Numbered from the stretch's first letter, positions 24,919 through 33,168 are shown. The stretch: 64,000 nt of DNA from Marinobacter sediminum (GCF_016820575.1 NZ_JAEMQH010000001.1:248001-312000); one strand, 5' to 3'. The notes: generated from the sequence alone by a model not told the origin. Numbers and translations: made by a program.

Positions 24919-26652
24919 TCAGACGATAATACGCTGCGCTACCGACTGCCCGATCAGTCGCTGCCAGGCTTCATAGGTGCTGAGAAAAACCTCGCCACTC
25001 AAATTGGCCAGCAGATCCGTATCCCTGAGACGGTCCATCACCGGTCCTTTCACCTCCGACAGGTGCAGCGCGACGCCGGCATTTCGCAGGCGGTCGTTGA
25101 TGGCTTCCAGGCTCTCCAGCGCCGACGCATCGATGAGATTCACTGCCGGGCAGACCAGCACCAGATGCTTCAACGCTGGCTCGCCGGCCACCAGATCCAT
25201 CACCCGCTCCTCCAGGAACCGGGCATTGGCAAAATACAGGCTTTCATCCACCCGAAGAAAGGTCACCTTGGGACAAAGTTCAACATCGTGGCGCAGCACG
25301 TTTCGAAAGTGTTCAGTCCCGGGCACCCGACCAACAACAGCGCTGTGAGGCCGGCTGGTGCGGTAGAGAAACAGGCCGATGGACAATCCCACGCCAGCCA
25401 GGATGCCGGCCTCAACGCTGTGCACAAGGGTCAGCAGGATGGTGGCCAGCATGGCGCCAAAATCGGACCTGGAATAGCGCCAGGTGCGCGCCAGCGCAGG
25501 CAGATCAATCAGGGTGGCAACCGCCACCATGATGGTTGCTGCCAGCGTCGCCTGGGGCAGGTAGGCTATGGCCGGGGTCAGGTACAGGGTGGCCAAGGCA
25601 ATTCCTACCGCCGTGAAGGCACCAGCCGCGGGGGTTTCTGCGCCGGCGTCGAAGTTCACCACCGACCGCGAGAAGCCCCCGGTTACCGGCATGCCGCCGG
25701 ACAGGCCGGCGCTGACGTTGGCTGCGCCCAGCCCGATCAGTTCCTGATCCGGGTCGATACGCTGGCGACGCTTTGCGCCCAGGGTCTGCCCCACCGACAC
25801 CGACTCCACAAAACCCACCACACTGATCAGCAGGGCGCTCACGGCCAGCTGCTGCCATAGCCCCCAGTCGAGGCTGGGCAAAGCCAGGGAGGGCAAGCCC
25901 GCCGGCACTTGGCCAACCAGCTTCACACCCTGGGCACCGAGATCCAGCTGCCAGGCCAGCAACGTGGTTACCAGCACCGCCAGAATTGGCGCGGTCTTGG
26001 TCAGAATTTCTGCCAACCGGGGTGCCAGCCCGACGGCGCGCAACAGCGGATTCAGGCGCTTGCGCGCAACCAGCAAAAACAGCAAAGCCCCGCCGCCAAC
26101 GACGACCGTCGCCCCGTTGATCTGGTCAATGGAACCCGCCAGGGAAGTCACGATTTCGAGCAGACTATGACCAGACGCCTCAACCCCCAGAATGTGCTTT
26201 AGCTGACTCGCCGCAATGACAATGCCGGAAGCGGTGATGAAGCCGGAGATCACCGGGTGACTCAGGAAATTGGCCATAAAGCCCAGCCGAAGCAACCCCA
26301 TGGCCATGAGCATTAGCCCGGACAGCGTTGCCAGCACCACGGCGCCAACGAGATACTCCGATGTTCCAGCCTGGGCCAGAGGGGCGAGCGCAGCCGCCGT
26401 CATCAGCGATGCCACCGCCACCGGCCCCACCGAGAGCGTGCGACTGGTGCCGAACACCGCATACACCACCAAGGGCAGGATACTGGCATACAGCCCCACC
26501 TGAGCCGGCAACCCCGCGAGCAACGCGTAAGCCAGCGATTGGGGAATCAGCATCACGGTGACAATGACTGCTGCCACCAGATCACTGGAGGCCTGACTTC
26601 GGCCATAGCCGGGCAGCCAGTCCAGAAGGGGCAAGTAGCGTTTGACGTTCAT
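24919..26652 (-). CDS. SulP-family inorganic anion transporter with STAS domain
   Basis: This 577-residue transporter has a membrane domain of about 10-14 helices beginning with LPLLDWLPGYGRSQASSDLVAAVIVTVMLIPQSLAYALLAGLP, the SulP signature region, and GGMPVTGGFSRSVVNFDAGAETPAAG, the conserved SLC26/SulP motif. A C-terminal cytoplasmic STAS domain (about 450-560) carries LVCPAVNLIDASALESLEAI. SulP proteins move sulfate, bicarbonate or other anions. It starts 7 nt after the stop of the persulfide-dioxygenase-like gene. By that context it could export or import oxidised sulfur, a recurring genomic partnership. Confidence 0.93.
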   Translation of the reverse strand: MNVKRYLPLLDWLPGYGRSQASSDLVAAVIVTVMLIPQSLAYALLAGLPAQVGLYASILPLVVYAVFGTSRTLSVGPVAVASLMTAAALAPLAQAGTSEYLVGAVVLATLSGLMLMAMGLLRLGFMANFLSHPVISGFITASGIVIAASQLKHILGVEASGHSLLEIVTSLAGSIDQINGATVVVGGGALLFLLVARKRLNPLLRAVGLAPRLAEILTKTAPILAVLVTTLLAWQLDLGAQGVKLVGQVPAGLPSLALPSLDWGLWQQLAVSALLISVVGFVESVSVGQTLGAKRRQRIDPDQELIGLGAANVSAGLSGGMPVTGGFSRSVVNFDAGAETPAAGAFTAVGIALATLYLTPAIAYLPQATLAATIMVAVATLIDLPALARTWRYSRSDFGAMLATILLTLVHSVEAGILAGVGLSIGLFLYRTSRPHSAVVGRVPGTEHFRNVLRHDVELCPKVTFLRVDESLYFANARFLEERVMDLVAGEPALKHLVLVCPAVNLIDASALESLEAINDRLRNAGVALHLSEVKGPVMDRLRDTDLLANLSGEVFLSTYEAWQRLIGQSVAQRIIV

Positions 26653-26659
26653 TGCCGCC

Positions 26660-27526
26660 TCAGAACCGGTTAATAGGCACTTTCAAATAAATCTGACCAT
26701 TGTCCTCTGCCGGCGGAAACTGCCCGGCACGCATGTTGACCTGCACCGCCGGCAGTATCAGTCTCGGCATGCCGAGGGTGGCGTCGCGCTCGGTGCGAAG
26801 AGTGACAAACTCGTCCTCAGACATGCCATCGTGCACGTGAATGTTGTTGTTGCGTTGTTCCGCCACGGTGGTCATCGGGGCGTAGTCATCCCGGCCCGGG
26901 GCCTTGTAGTCGTGACACAGAAACAAGCGGGTCTCCGGCGGCAGTGCCAGCACTTTCTGAATGGAGCGGTACAGGGTTCGGGCGTCGCCGCCGGGAAAAT
27001 CACACCGGGCAGTACCGTAGTCCGGCATGAACAGGGTATCGCCAACGAAGGCCGCGTCACCGATGACGTAGGTAAGGCACGCGGGCGTGTGACCGGGCGT
27101 GTGCAGAACCCGGGCCTCCAGCCCGCCAATCCGGAAGCGGTCGCCTTCCTGGAAAAGCCGGTCGAACTGACTGCCATCCCGGGCGAAGTCGCCGCCCGCG
27201 TTAAAAACCTCGCCAAAGATTTCCTGGACATCGCGAATGTGCAGGCCGATACCGGTCTTGCCGCCCAGTTGTTTTTTCAGGTGCGGCGCAGCCGACAGAT
27301 GGTCGGCATGGACGTGGGTTTCCAGCACCCACTCCACCGTTAGATCATTGCGTTGTACGTAAGCCACGATGTCATTGGCGGAGTCCACAGCGGTGCGACC
27401 GGCGGCGTAATCGAAGTCCAGCACCGAATCCAGGATCGCACAGGCCTGGCTGTCCGGATCCCGAACCACGTAGCTGAACGTGTTGGTGGCTTCGTCGAAA
27501 AACGGCTGGACGATGGGATTACTCAT
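26660..27526 (-). CDS. MBL-fold hydrolase, ETHE1/Blh-type persulfide dioxygenase-like
   Basis: This 288-residue metallo-beta-lactamase-fold protein carries ETHVHADHLSAA (the HxHxDH motif), HTPGHTPACLTYVIGDAAFVGDTLF and a late His in LFLCHDYKAPGRDDYAPMTTV. This set fits the Blh/ETHE1 group, in which one iron oxidises glutathione persulfide to sulfite. The ending NMRAGQFPPAEDNGQIYLKVPINRF is typical of the bacterial Blh subgroup. I start at ATG 27526 because AAGGTGAG lies just upstream; an upstream GTG lies within it. It is the first gene of a pair with SulP, which points to sulfide or persulfide detoxification. AT-rich DNA upstream (27556-27590) could hold an ArsR-type operator, but no clear palindrome stands out. 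Confidence 0.88.
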   Translation of the reverse strand: MSNPIVQPFFDEATNTFSYVVRDPDSQACAILDSVLDFDYAAGRTAVDSANDIVAYVQRNDLTVEWVLETHVHADHLSAAPHLKKQLGGKTGIGLHIRDVQEIFGEVFNAGGDFARDGSQFDRLFQEGDRFRIGGLEARVLHTPGHTPACLTYVIGDAAFVGDTLFMPDYGTARCDFPGGDARTLYRSIQKVLALPPETRLFLCHDYKAPGRDDYAPMTTVAEQRNNNIHVHDGMSEDEFVTLRTERDATLGMPRLILPAVQVNMRAGQFPPAEDNGQIYLKVPINRF

Positions 27527-27602
27527 GATGCTCACCTTTGCCTAAATGCGCTTTGGGTTATAAGCATATACCATTACGCGATATAAGGTGAAATGTGGTT
27601 CC

Positions 27603-29123
27603 TCACAGACCGAGCGGGCCCGAAATGTCGAAGGCACAATCCCGCCCGGACTGCTTGGCAAGGTACAGGCGATGATCGGCCCGGCCGATCACCGCGTCGA
27701 CCGAAATCATGCGATCGTCCCGCTCCCGGACCGAGGCAACCCCGGCGCTTACCGTCACTGGAATTGCCCGCCCCTCGAAGACAAAGCTGCCATTTCGCAC
27801 CGCCGCCAGAATCCGGCCAATCATCTGCTTGACGGCCGACTGTTCGGTGCCTGGGAACACCACCATGAATTCCTCGCCGCCGAACCGTGCGACCACATCG
27901 GTGGCACGGATCAGATCCTCCAGAATGTCAGCAAACCGGCGCAGGACAAAGTCACCACCGAGATGACCAACAGAATCATTGATCTGCTTGAAATGGTCGA
28001 TATCCAGCATGGCGATGGTGAAATTCTCATCGTAGCGCTCAGCCCGCTCCACCAGCTCACTGAGCCGCGGCATCAGGTAACGGCGATTGTGCAGTCCGGT
28101 CATCGGATCCCGGATCGACTGGCTCAGTAACTGCTCCTCAAGCAGGTTTCGCTCCAGGGCACCGGACAGCATGCTGGAAACGATAACCAACAGGTCGTGC
28201 AGGTCCCGACGCCACTCCCGCGGCGCCAGGGAATCAAGGCCAAGAAAACCGACCACATCACCCTTTGCCCGCACCGGAACACAAAACACTGATGCCGCAT
28301 CGGAGAATGTGGATTCCGACTGAGTGTGAATCACGGCAATGTCCGGTGGCGTGTCGGACACATCTTCAACATGGGCAACCTGATTACTTTGCACCATCTC
28401 CAACAGCTGTTTACGCCAGCACTGGTAAGAATCTACGGACACGGTCTGGTCCTCATCAACCAGCGACGGCACGCCGTCCCGACACCATTGATGGGTTTTG
28501 GTGATGGCGGTGTAATCCTCATTAAAGGCGTAGAGATAAGCCCGATCCATGGAAAAGAACTCACCCACGCTCTTGAGCAGCTCATCGATGCACTCATCAA
28601 TGGTGCCAAAACCCAGATTGATGAACTCGGTCGACAAGCGAGCCACCAAGCGCTGGAACCCGGCCTGAAACGAATACTCCGACTCACTGGCGCGCAGCTC
28701 CTGCTCCAGCACCTTGTAGTGCTGAATATTGTGGAACTGGCCGTACCAGAGCGTGCTGCCATCAGGTTGACGTTCCGGCCGGGACAAGGCCTCAAACCAT
28801 TGGTAACCGGTGCCGTTCATTTTCATGCGGGCCCTGTATTGCCAGGGCATCAGGGCATGGGCCGATTCCCGGATGCTCTCCTCCAGATCATCGGTATCGT
28901 CATGATGGAGGATCGCGAACAGGGGGTCAGCTGTTTCCGCGAGCTCCTCGGGGTCAAGACCGAATTGCGGCCGGATCTGTTCGCTGATGTAAGGAAAACA
29001 ATGAGATTCTCCATCGGCGCTGAGCCAATAGGCGAACAGAATGCCCGGGGCCGCCGACACCAGCTTGTGGAAAAAGTCTGCAGACGGAGCAAGCCCCGTC
29101 CGTTGAGAGCCCTTTGTCGCCAT
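27603..29123 (-). CDS. Diguanylate cyclase with PAS and GAF sensor domains
   Basis: This cytoplasmic protein of about 506 residues makes cyclic di-GMP. It has an N-terminal PAS fold (about 15-140; LVSAAPGILFAYWLSADGESHCFPYIS ... YQWFEALSRPERQPDGSTLWYGQFHNI), a central GAF domain (about 160-325) and a C-terminal GGDEF domain (about 340-500). The active site reads GGEEF, and RATD five residues before it forms the product-inhibition I-site. DPMTGLHNRRYL opens the domain. I chose ATG at 29123; a GTG three codons upstream is also possible. No EAL domain is present, so it is a pure cyclase whose ligand is unknown. Confidence 0.92.
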   Translation of the reverse strand: MATKGSQRTGLAPSADFFHKLVSAAPGILFAYWLSADGESHCFPYISEQIRPQFGLDPEELAETADPLFAILHHDDTDDLEESIRESAHALMPWQYRARMKMNGTGYQWFEALSRPERQPDGSTLWYGQFHNIQHYKVLEQELRASESEYSFQAGFQRLVARLSTEFINLGFGTIDECIDELLKSVGEFFSMDRAYLYAFNEDYTAITKTHQWCRDGVPSLVDEDQTVSVDSYQCWRKQLLEMVQSNQVAHVEDVSDTPPDIAVIHTQSESTFSDAASVFCVPVRAKGDVVGFLGLDSLAPREWRRDLHDLLVIVSSMLSGALERNLLEEQLLSQSIRDPMTGLHNRRYLMPRLSELVERAERYDENFTIAMLDIDHFKQINDSVGHLGGDFVLRRFADILEDLIRATDVVARFGGEEFMVVFPGTEQSAVKQMIGRILAAVRNGSFVFEGRAIPVTVSAGVASVRERDDRMISVDAVIGRADHRLYLAKQSGRDCAFDISGPLGL

Positions 29124-29138
29124 TACGAGCACTTTTCC

Positions 29139-29168
29139 GGATTGAAGGCTTCGCGCCTTCTTCGATCC
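29139..29168. repeat. REP-like hairpin upstream of the diguanylate cyclase
   Basis: A stem GAAGGC / GCCTTC with a 5-nt loop is extended by GGAT / ATCC on the outside, interrupted by small bulges. It lies between the 51-residue ORF and the cyclase gene, both on the minus strand, and may act as a terminator or be a dispersed intergenic palindrome. Confidence 0.4.
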
Positions 29169-29216
29169 AAGTGTAGTTCACGCCAAAGGGCGCGGCGAGC
29201 CACACCCGGCAACGGA

Positions 29217-29372
29217 TCAAAGCTGCTCAAGAAGGCGCCTGGCCTGCTCCCTACGCCCGGCATCCGCAAGTTCCCGCCCAACCCGGGGCGGAGCTTCCAG
29301 AGTTTTTCTCAGATAAGCGGCCGAGACCGGCATGACGAACATCCCCGCAAACAGCAACACAATCCATTTCAT
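29217..29372 (-). CDS. Small secreted or membrane-anchored peptide (51 aa), coupled to the SDR gene
   Basis: This short frame begins with ATG overlapping the stop of the SDR gene (ATGA) and ends with TGA at 29217-29219. The peptide starts MKWIVLLFAGMFVMPVSAAY, a convincing signal peptide or membrane helix with an A-x-A-like cleavage site, followed by about 30 charged residues (LRKTLEAPPRVGRELADAGR, then RREQARRLLEQL). No family is recognised. Translational coupling and signal-like structure argue that it is real and the last gene of the hemolysin-like/ligase/diiron/SDR operon. Whether it is conserved with the cluster is the key test. Confidence 0.55.
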   Translation of the reverse strand: MKWIVLLFAGMFVMPVSAAYLRKTLEAPPRVGRELADAGRREQARRLLEQL

Positions 29373-30151
29373 GACAGCACCCCCGTATTCAGAAAACGTC
29401 GGATAACAGGCAGTTGTTTCAACATGGCCTTATCCACGATGCGCGGCAGAATTCCGTTGATCACCACAAACAGCTTCTCCGGCCAGCCAAGAAAGCGCCG
29501 CCTCTCGTCTCGTTCCATGGCCCTGAGAATCTGGCCGGCGACCGCATCCGGGGCGTCCATGGTGTTGCCCAATGCCCGGTTTAGTTCGTTCACCGCTTCC
29601 GGATTCATAGCGGTCGCGGTCGCACGCGGGGCCACATAGATCACCTGCACCGGCGTATCCGCCAGCTCTCGGCGCAAGGCTTCGGAAAAACCCCGCAGAC
29701 CGAATTTGGTGGCGCAATAAGTGGTATACCCGGGGAAACCAATGCTGCCAAAGGTAGAACCCACAAACACCAGGGCGCCATAGCCCGCCTTCTCGAAGCG
29801 CGGAGAAAAGTGCCGCGCCACCAGCATGGCACTGCGAAGATTAACCATCAGCTGGTCATCAATGGCGCTCACGGGCTGATTACCCAGACTGGCGAAGACG
29901 TTCTGGCCGGCACAGTGAATGACCCCATCGATATCCGGGTAGGCGTCACTCAGGCGCTCCAACTGTTGTTCCAGATCCAGTGCCGCCAGATCCAGTTGTA
30001 CAGAGGAGACTCCGCTCACCGGAATCAGCCCCTCGGGCTGGCGGGATGCGACGACCACTCGGGCCCCGGAGTGGCTCAGTGATTCGACCAGTGCCTTGCC
30101 GATACCCCCGGTGCCGCCCAACAAAAGAAATGTACGATCATGCAGCCTCAT
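29369..30151 (-). CDS. Short-chain dehydrogenase/reductase of the candidate lipid-metabolite operon
   Basis: This is a 260-residue NAD(P)-dependent SDR. It shows the nucleotide motif LLLGGTGGIGKALVESL (residues 9-25), the VIHCAGQN motif, a Ser in VFVGSTFGS and YTTYCATKFG with the catalytic Tyr-x-x-x-Lys. The start is ATG 30151, 14 nt inside the end of the diiron-enzyme gene; an upstream frame of 36 extra codons lies in that gene and is rejected. Its C-terminus (EKLFVVINGILPRIVDKAML) is hydrophobic, as in SDRs that act on fatty or membrane-bound substrates. It probably reduces or oxidises the product of the preceding ligase and oxygenase steps. Confidence 0.87.
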   Translation of the reverse strand: MRLHDRTFLLLGGTGGIGKALVESLSHSGARVVVASRQPEGLIPVSGVSSVQLDLAALDLEQQLERLSDAYPDIDGVIHCAGQNVFASLGNQPVSAIDDQLMVNLRSAMLVARHFSPRFEKAGYGALVFVGSTFGSIGFPGYTTYCATKFGLRGFSEALRRELADTPVQVIYVAPRATATAMNPEAVNELNRALGNTMDAPDAVAGQILRAMERDERRRFLGWPEKLFVVINGILPRIVDKAMLKQLPVIRRFLNTGVLS

Positions 30152-30821
30152 GCTGAGCCTCCTTGCGACTGACCTGCACCGGAATGCTGTGCAACATATC
30201 GCCATAAAGCTGGTAAACCATCTGGGCTGATTCAATGATGGCCTGCTGGTCGTCGACATCGGTCATGTCGTTCATCAGGTTTCGGAAGAACTCAAAGTGC
30301 TCCTGATCCAGGGCACCGTGGGAATACAGGTAACTGAAGGCCTGGTCCGGCAAGCCCAACTGTTTCTGAATCTGTTCACCCAGAGGCGTCGCCAGTTCGA
30401 TGGACGTGCCCTCAAGAACCTGCACCATGCCGAAGAAAGCCGCCGGATTGCCGCGGTTGATCCGGTCGTACAGATAGGCAACCATCAGTTCAATGGAGGT
30501 GTCCGGCTTACCCTGCCGGATCGCTTCCTTGTCCGCGCCGCAGGCTTCGAGATCGTTCAGAATCCATTCGTGGTGGCCGTATTCCTCATCGATGTATTCC
30601 ACCAACGCCTTGCGCACGAATTCGAGGCGCTCCGGTAGTCTTCCGCCACAGGCCATCATCAGGGGCACCGTGTGTTTGACATGGTGATAGGCCTGGGTGA
30701 GGAACCAGGTATAGCCCTCAAGCTCAAAGCGCCCCTCCTGAATGGCCCGGATCACCGGGGCATCCGTTACGTGCGCGCGGGCTTGTGCAGTCTCTTGCTG
30801 TAATCTGTCAAAAAATGCCAT
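30138..30821 (-). CDS. Heme-oxygenase-like diiron enzyme (TenA/UndA fold)
   Basis: This 227-residue all-helical protein is annotated in relatives as TenA-like or iron-containing redox enzyme. The metal-ligand pattern of heme-oxygenase-like diiron oxidases is visible: His in YHHVKH (45-50), Glu80-x-x-His83 in IDEEYGHHEW, Glu137 in VLEGTSIE, and Asp172 with His175 in HGALDQEHFEFF. These align in order with the ExxH, EG and DDAH segments I recall from UndA, which decarboxylates fatty acids to terminal alkenes. The thiaminase TenA catalytic Cys is not evident. AGGAGA precedes the ATG. Position between an acyl ligase and an SDR suggests oxidation of an acyl or acyl-amide intermediate; the exact reaction is unknown. 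Confidence 0.82.
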   Translation of the reverse strand: MAFFDRLQQETAQARAHVTDAPVIRAIQEGRFELEGYTWFLTQAYHHVKHTVPLMMACGGRLPERLEFVRKALVEYIDEEYGHHEWILNDLEACGADKEAIRQGKPDTSIELMVAYLYDRINRGNPAAFFGMVQVLEGTSIELATPLGEQIQKQLGLPDQAFSYLYSHGALDQEHFEFFRNLMNDMTDVDDQQAIIESAQMVYQLYGDMLHSIPVQVSRKEAQHEAA

Positions 30822-30836
30822 GTGAGATTCTCCTGG

Positions 30837-32309
30837 CTACGTCGTCGGGGACGTTGTCATATCAGTGGGGTGGGTGTCGGCCAGCAACGCTGGCAAATCG
30901 GATTGAATCTGATCCCGGACCGGGCGCCCATTTGCGGTGATGTGGCCCTTCGTCTGGCTAAGCAATTGCCGGCAGATATACACGGTCGCAAGCCGGGCGT
31001 AGTCGGGCAGCCGATGGTTCAGTTCACTCAGCGCTTCGGAAATCTGCTCTGGCGACTGGCCACCGGTGACTGTAATCAGGGCTCGCAGCTGCGGCTCGCC
31101 GTCACCAAACACCACTGCCTGGCGTGCACCGGCCGCCTGAATTAGCTCGCTTTCCAGCCATTCCGGGCTGACGTTGCGGCCGAAGCTGGTTATCAGCAGG
31201 TTCTTGGAACGGCCATCTACCCGGAGAAACCCGTCGTCATCGAGTTCGCCCAGATCGCCTGTGTCGAGAATGCCATCGGCCAACGCCTCATCACCGAGAT
31301 AGCCCAAGTGGGTGTTGCCACGAATGCGAATTTGCCGGTCGCCATCCAGCTCAAGCTGAACGTGGCCCAACGGTCGACCCACCGTGCCCGGACGATCCTG
31401 CCCCGGCACATTCAGTGCCACTACCGAACCGCACTCTGACAGGCCATAACCTTCATAGAGGGGAAAACCTGCCGCACGGCCCCGTAGCAGAAGGTCCGGC
31501 GACACCTTGCCGCCGCCCACGGCGAGAAAACGAAACAGGCCGGGCTCGAGGCTGCCCCGCTCGGCCGCGTCTACCAGCAAACTGGCCAGTTCCGGCACCA
31601 AAATGACCGAATCTGGCCTAATCCGGTTCAGGCCGGCAATCAGTTCGGGTGCATCCAGCCCGCTGCTGCCGGTCATGCCGAGTCTGCCCAGCGGAGCCAG
31701 TTCGACGGTGGCGCCCATCAGCAGCGGCAGATAGACACCCGCGATGTTCTCCAGCAGGGTGGCCAGCGGCAGGATGCACAGATGATGTCGGAGTTCGACT
31801 CGCTGCAGGCGCTCGCGCAGTGCCAGCGTGGTCGCCGCCATCTGCTCGGCCGACAGACACACGCCCCTGGGCGTACCCGTACTGCCGGAGGTAAAAGTGA
31901 TCTTGGCGGTGCGCTCGGGCATTCGGGCTGACGCCGCCGTCACCGGCAGTTTTTCCAGCCAGACGCCATGCCCCAGCCTCTCGCGACCCTCGGCCGAGTC
32001 AGCCCATAACAAGCCATCCAGCCCGGCACGGGCAATCAGGTGATCGGTCTGGCTCGGGGAGAAAAATACCGGCACCGGGACGCAGACCACGCCGGCGATC
32101 AGGCAGGCCAAGTCGCCAATCACCCAGGCGGCGGTGTTGTCACCACCAAGGCCGAGGCGTTCAACTCCCTGTTCCCTGAGCCGATCAGCCACGTCGGTTG
32201 CAGCGTCGTGCAATGCCCGAAAACCAAGCACGCCATTGGGTGATCTCAGGGCAAGCCGATCTGGCGTGCGTTCGACTTGGGCAACCAGCAATTCAGGCAG
32301 TGTGGCCAT
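30837..32309 (-). CDS. AMP-dependent acyl ligase with Arg in place of the A10 lysine
   Basis: This 490-residue member of the ANL superfamily activates a carboxylic acid as acyl-AMP. Motifs in order are A3 TFTSGSTGTPRGV (about 138-150), A5 YEGYGLSECGS, A7 ILDTGDLGELDDDGFLRVDGR, and A8-like KNLLITSFGRNVSP. The A10 segment reads TANGRPVRD, so the lysine that normally contacts the carboxylate during adenylation is Arg462; the DNA codon is CGC. The N-terminal core is shorter than in long-chain acyl-CoA synthetases. It overlaps the end of the thermostable-hemolysin-like gene by 17 nt and lies 15 nt before the diiron-enzyme gene. A fatty acyl or amino-acyl substrate is inferred from context. Confidence 0.87.
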   Translation of the reverse strand: MATLPELLVAQVERTPDRLALRSPNGVLGFRALHDAATDVADRLREQGVERLGLGGDNTAAWVIGDLACLIAGVVCVPVPVFFSPSQTDHLIARAGLDGLLWADSAEGRERLGHGVWLEKLPVTAASARMPERTAKITFTSGSTGTPRGVCLSAEQMAATTLALRERLQRVELRHHLCILPLATLLENIAGVYLPLLMGATVELAPLGRLGMTGSSGLDAPELIAGLNRIRPDSVILVPELASLLVDAAERGSLEPGLFRFLAVGGGKVSPDLLLRGRAAGFPLYEGYGLSECGSVVALNVPGQDRPGTVGRPLGHVQLELDGDRQIRIRGNTHLGYLGDEALADGILDTGDLGELDDDGFLRVDGRSKNLLITSFGRNVSPEWLESELIQAAGARQAVVFGDGEPQLRALITVTGGQSPEQISEALSELNHRLPDYARLATVYICRQLLSQTKGHITANGRPVRDQIQSDLPALLADTHPTDMTTSPTT

Positions 32310-32997
32310 ACCGACCTCCCACCTTCGAAGCTGACGCTTCGTCGGTCACCGGGTAGGTGACCTTCAGCAGACCCACCGACCTCAGGGCTGTAAGTGCCTC
32401 GGAGACGCTGACGCTCATCACCACCGGTTGATGGTCGTAATAATGCCCCCAGCCCGCACCGCCATCTGCAAGACACGCGGGGTTCGCCTCGGCGATCACG
32501 TGGGTGGCAATGCCCAGCCGGCGAAAGCTGTTACGCAATTGCTCGGTACCGGTAAAGACCACCCACCGGTACCCAGCGTTATTCAGCCAAACCGCCAGAG
32601 CGGCAAAAAGATAGCGGCTGACACCGGCTTCAACGCCGGCAAGGTGGGCAATCTCGGCAATGGCCTGACGACCGATGCCGGCTATCGGTATTCGGTTCTC
32701 CACCGGCTCGTCGAGGTAGTCTTCCAGAAACAAGGACTCACGGGCGGCGCTGCGCACCCCAACCGCCGCCAGCAGGGATCCCTGCGCGCTGGTTAGCACC
32801 AGCAGATCGGGAATCCTCAACACTGGCTGGGCACCATAGGCAAGATGGAATCGGCGACGGATGAATTGGCCAACCGAGGCCGCCATCTCCGTGTCAGCTT
32901 GCACCTGGCACAACCAGCGACCGGCACATCGAATAACGGGGATCACCTCTTCCGCATCCGGGGAACAACAGGTCGACATCATTAACGGGTCTGACAT
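32293..32997 (-). CDS. Thermostable-hemolysin family protein (T_hemolysin, GNAT-like)
   Basis: This 234-residue protein of the family founded by Vibrio thermostable (delta-VPH) hemolysin heads the operon. The segments LRIPDLLVLTSAQGSLLAAVGVRSA, LFLEDYLDEPVE and IGRQAIAEIAHLAGVEAG ... LFAALAVWLNNAGYRWVVFTGTEQLRNSFRRLGI are family features. They also follow a GNAT-like acyltransferase order, ending with a core strand and the arginine-rich helix. There is no signal peptide, so a cytosolic acyl- or aminoacyl-transferase is more likely than a secreted toxin. ATG 32997 follows GGAGAG by 5 nt. Two PmrA-type direct repeats lie in the divergent promoter region between this gene and the response regulator. 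Confidence 0.85.
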   Translation of the reverse strand: MSDPLMMSTCCSPDAEEVIPVIRCAGRWLCQVQADTEMAASVGQFIRRRFHLAYGAQPVLRIPDLLVLTSAQGSLLAAVGVRSAARESLFLEDYLDEPVENRIPIAGIGRQAIAEIAHLAGVEAGVSRYLFAALAVWLNNAGYRWVVFTGTEQLRNSFRRLGIATHVIAEANPACLADGGAGWGHYYDHQPVVMSVSVSEALTALRSVGLLKVTYPVTDEASASKVGGRYGHTA

Positions 32998-33074
32998 CAG
33001 TACTCTCCAAGACACGCTTAGCGAAGCCCCAAATCAGAGGCGCTGTAACATGTCTGCGAGATTACCCGGGCATG

Positions 33075-33091
33075 CTTAACCAAGGCTTAAC
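33075..33091 (-). promoter_or_regulatory. PmrA/QseB-type response-regulator box, facing the hemolysin-like operon
   Basis: On the minus strand this reads GTTAAG-N5-GTTAAG, two direct half-sites 11 bp apart as in PmrA boxes (YTTAAK-N5-YTTAAG). A -10-like TAATCT starts 10 nt downstream toward the thermostable-hemolysin-like gene, whose ATG is 78 nt away. Confidence 0.65.
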
Positions 33092-33107
33092 CTCAGCACA
33101 GCGTTTT

Positions 33108-33124
33108 CTTAAGCCGGCCTTAAG
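33108..33124 (+). promoter_or_regulatory. PmrA-type box in front of the two-component system
   Basis: CTTAAG-N5-CTTAAG is an exact match to the PmrA/BasR consensus half-sites and spacing. It sits 44 nt before the response-regulator ATG, which suggests autoregulation; a CAGACT hexamer begins 10 nt after it. Confidence 0.72.
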
Positions 33125-33168
33125 GTTTCTGTGCCAGACTTGAGTCGTTTTAATAGTCGGGGTCCGAC

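Noticed and set aside
28326..29639. 437-codon plus-strand frame over the cyclase and the SDR end
   Set aside because: Crosses two genes with clear domains on the opposite strand and has no recognisable family.
30138..30821. TenA thiaminase or thiamine-salvage gene
   Set aside because: No thiamine genes or TPP riboswitch are nearby, the catalytic Cys of TenA is not evident, and diiron ligands are present.
32293..32997. Thermostable-hemolysin-like gene as a secreted haemolytic toxin
   Set aside because: There is no signal peptide or secretion partner, the fold order looks GNAT-like, and the gene heads a biosynthetic operon.
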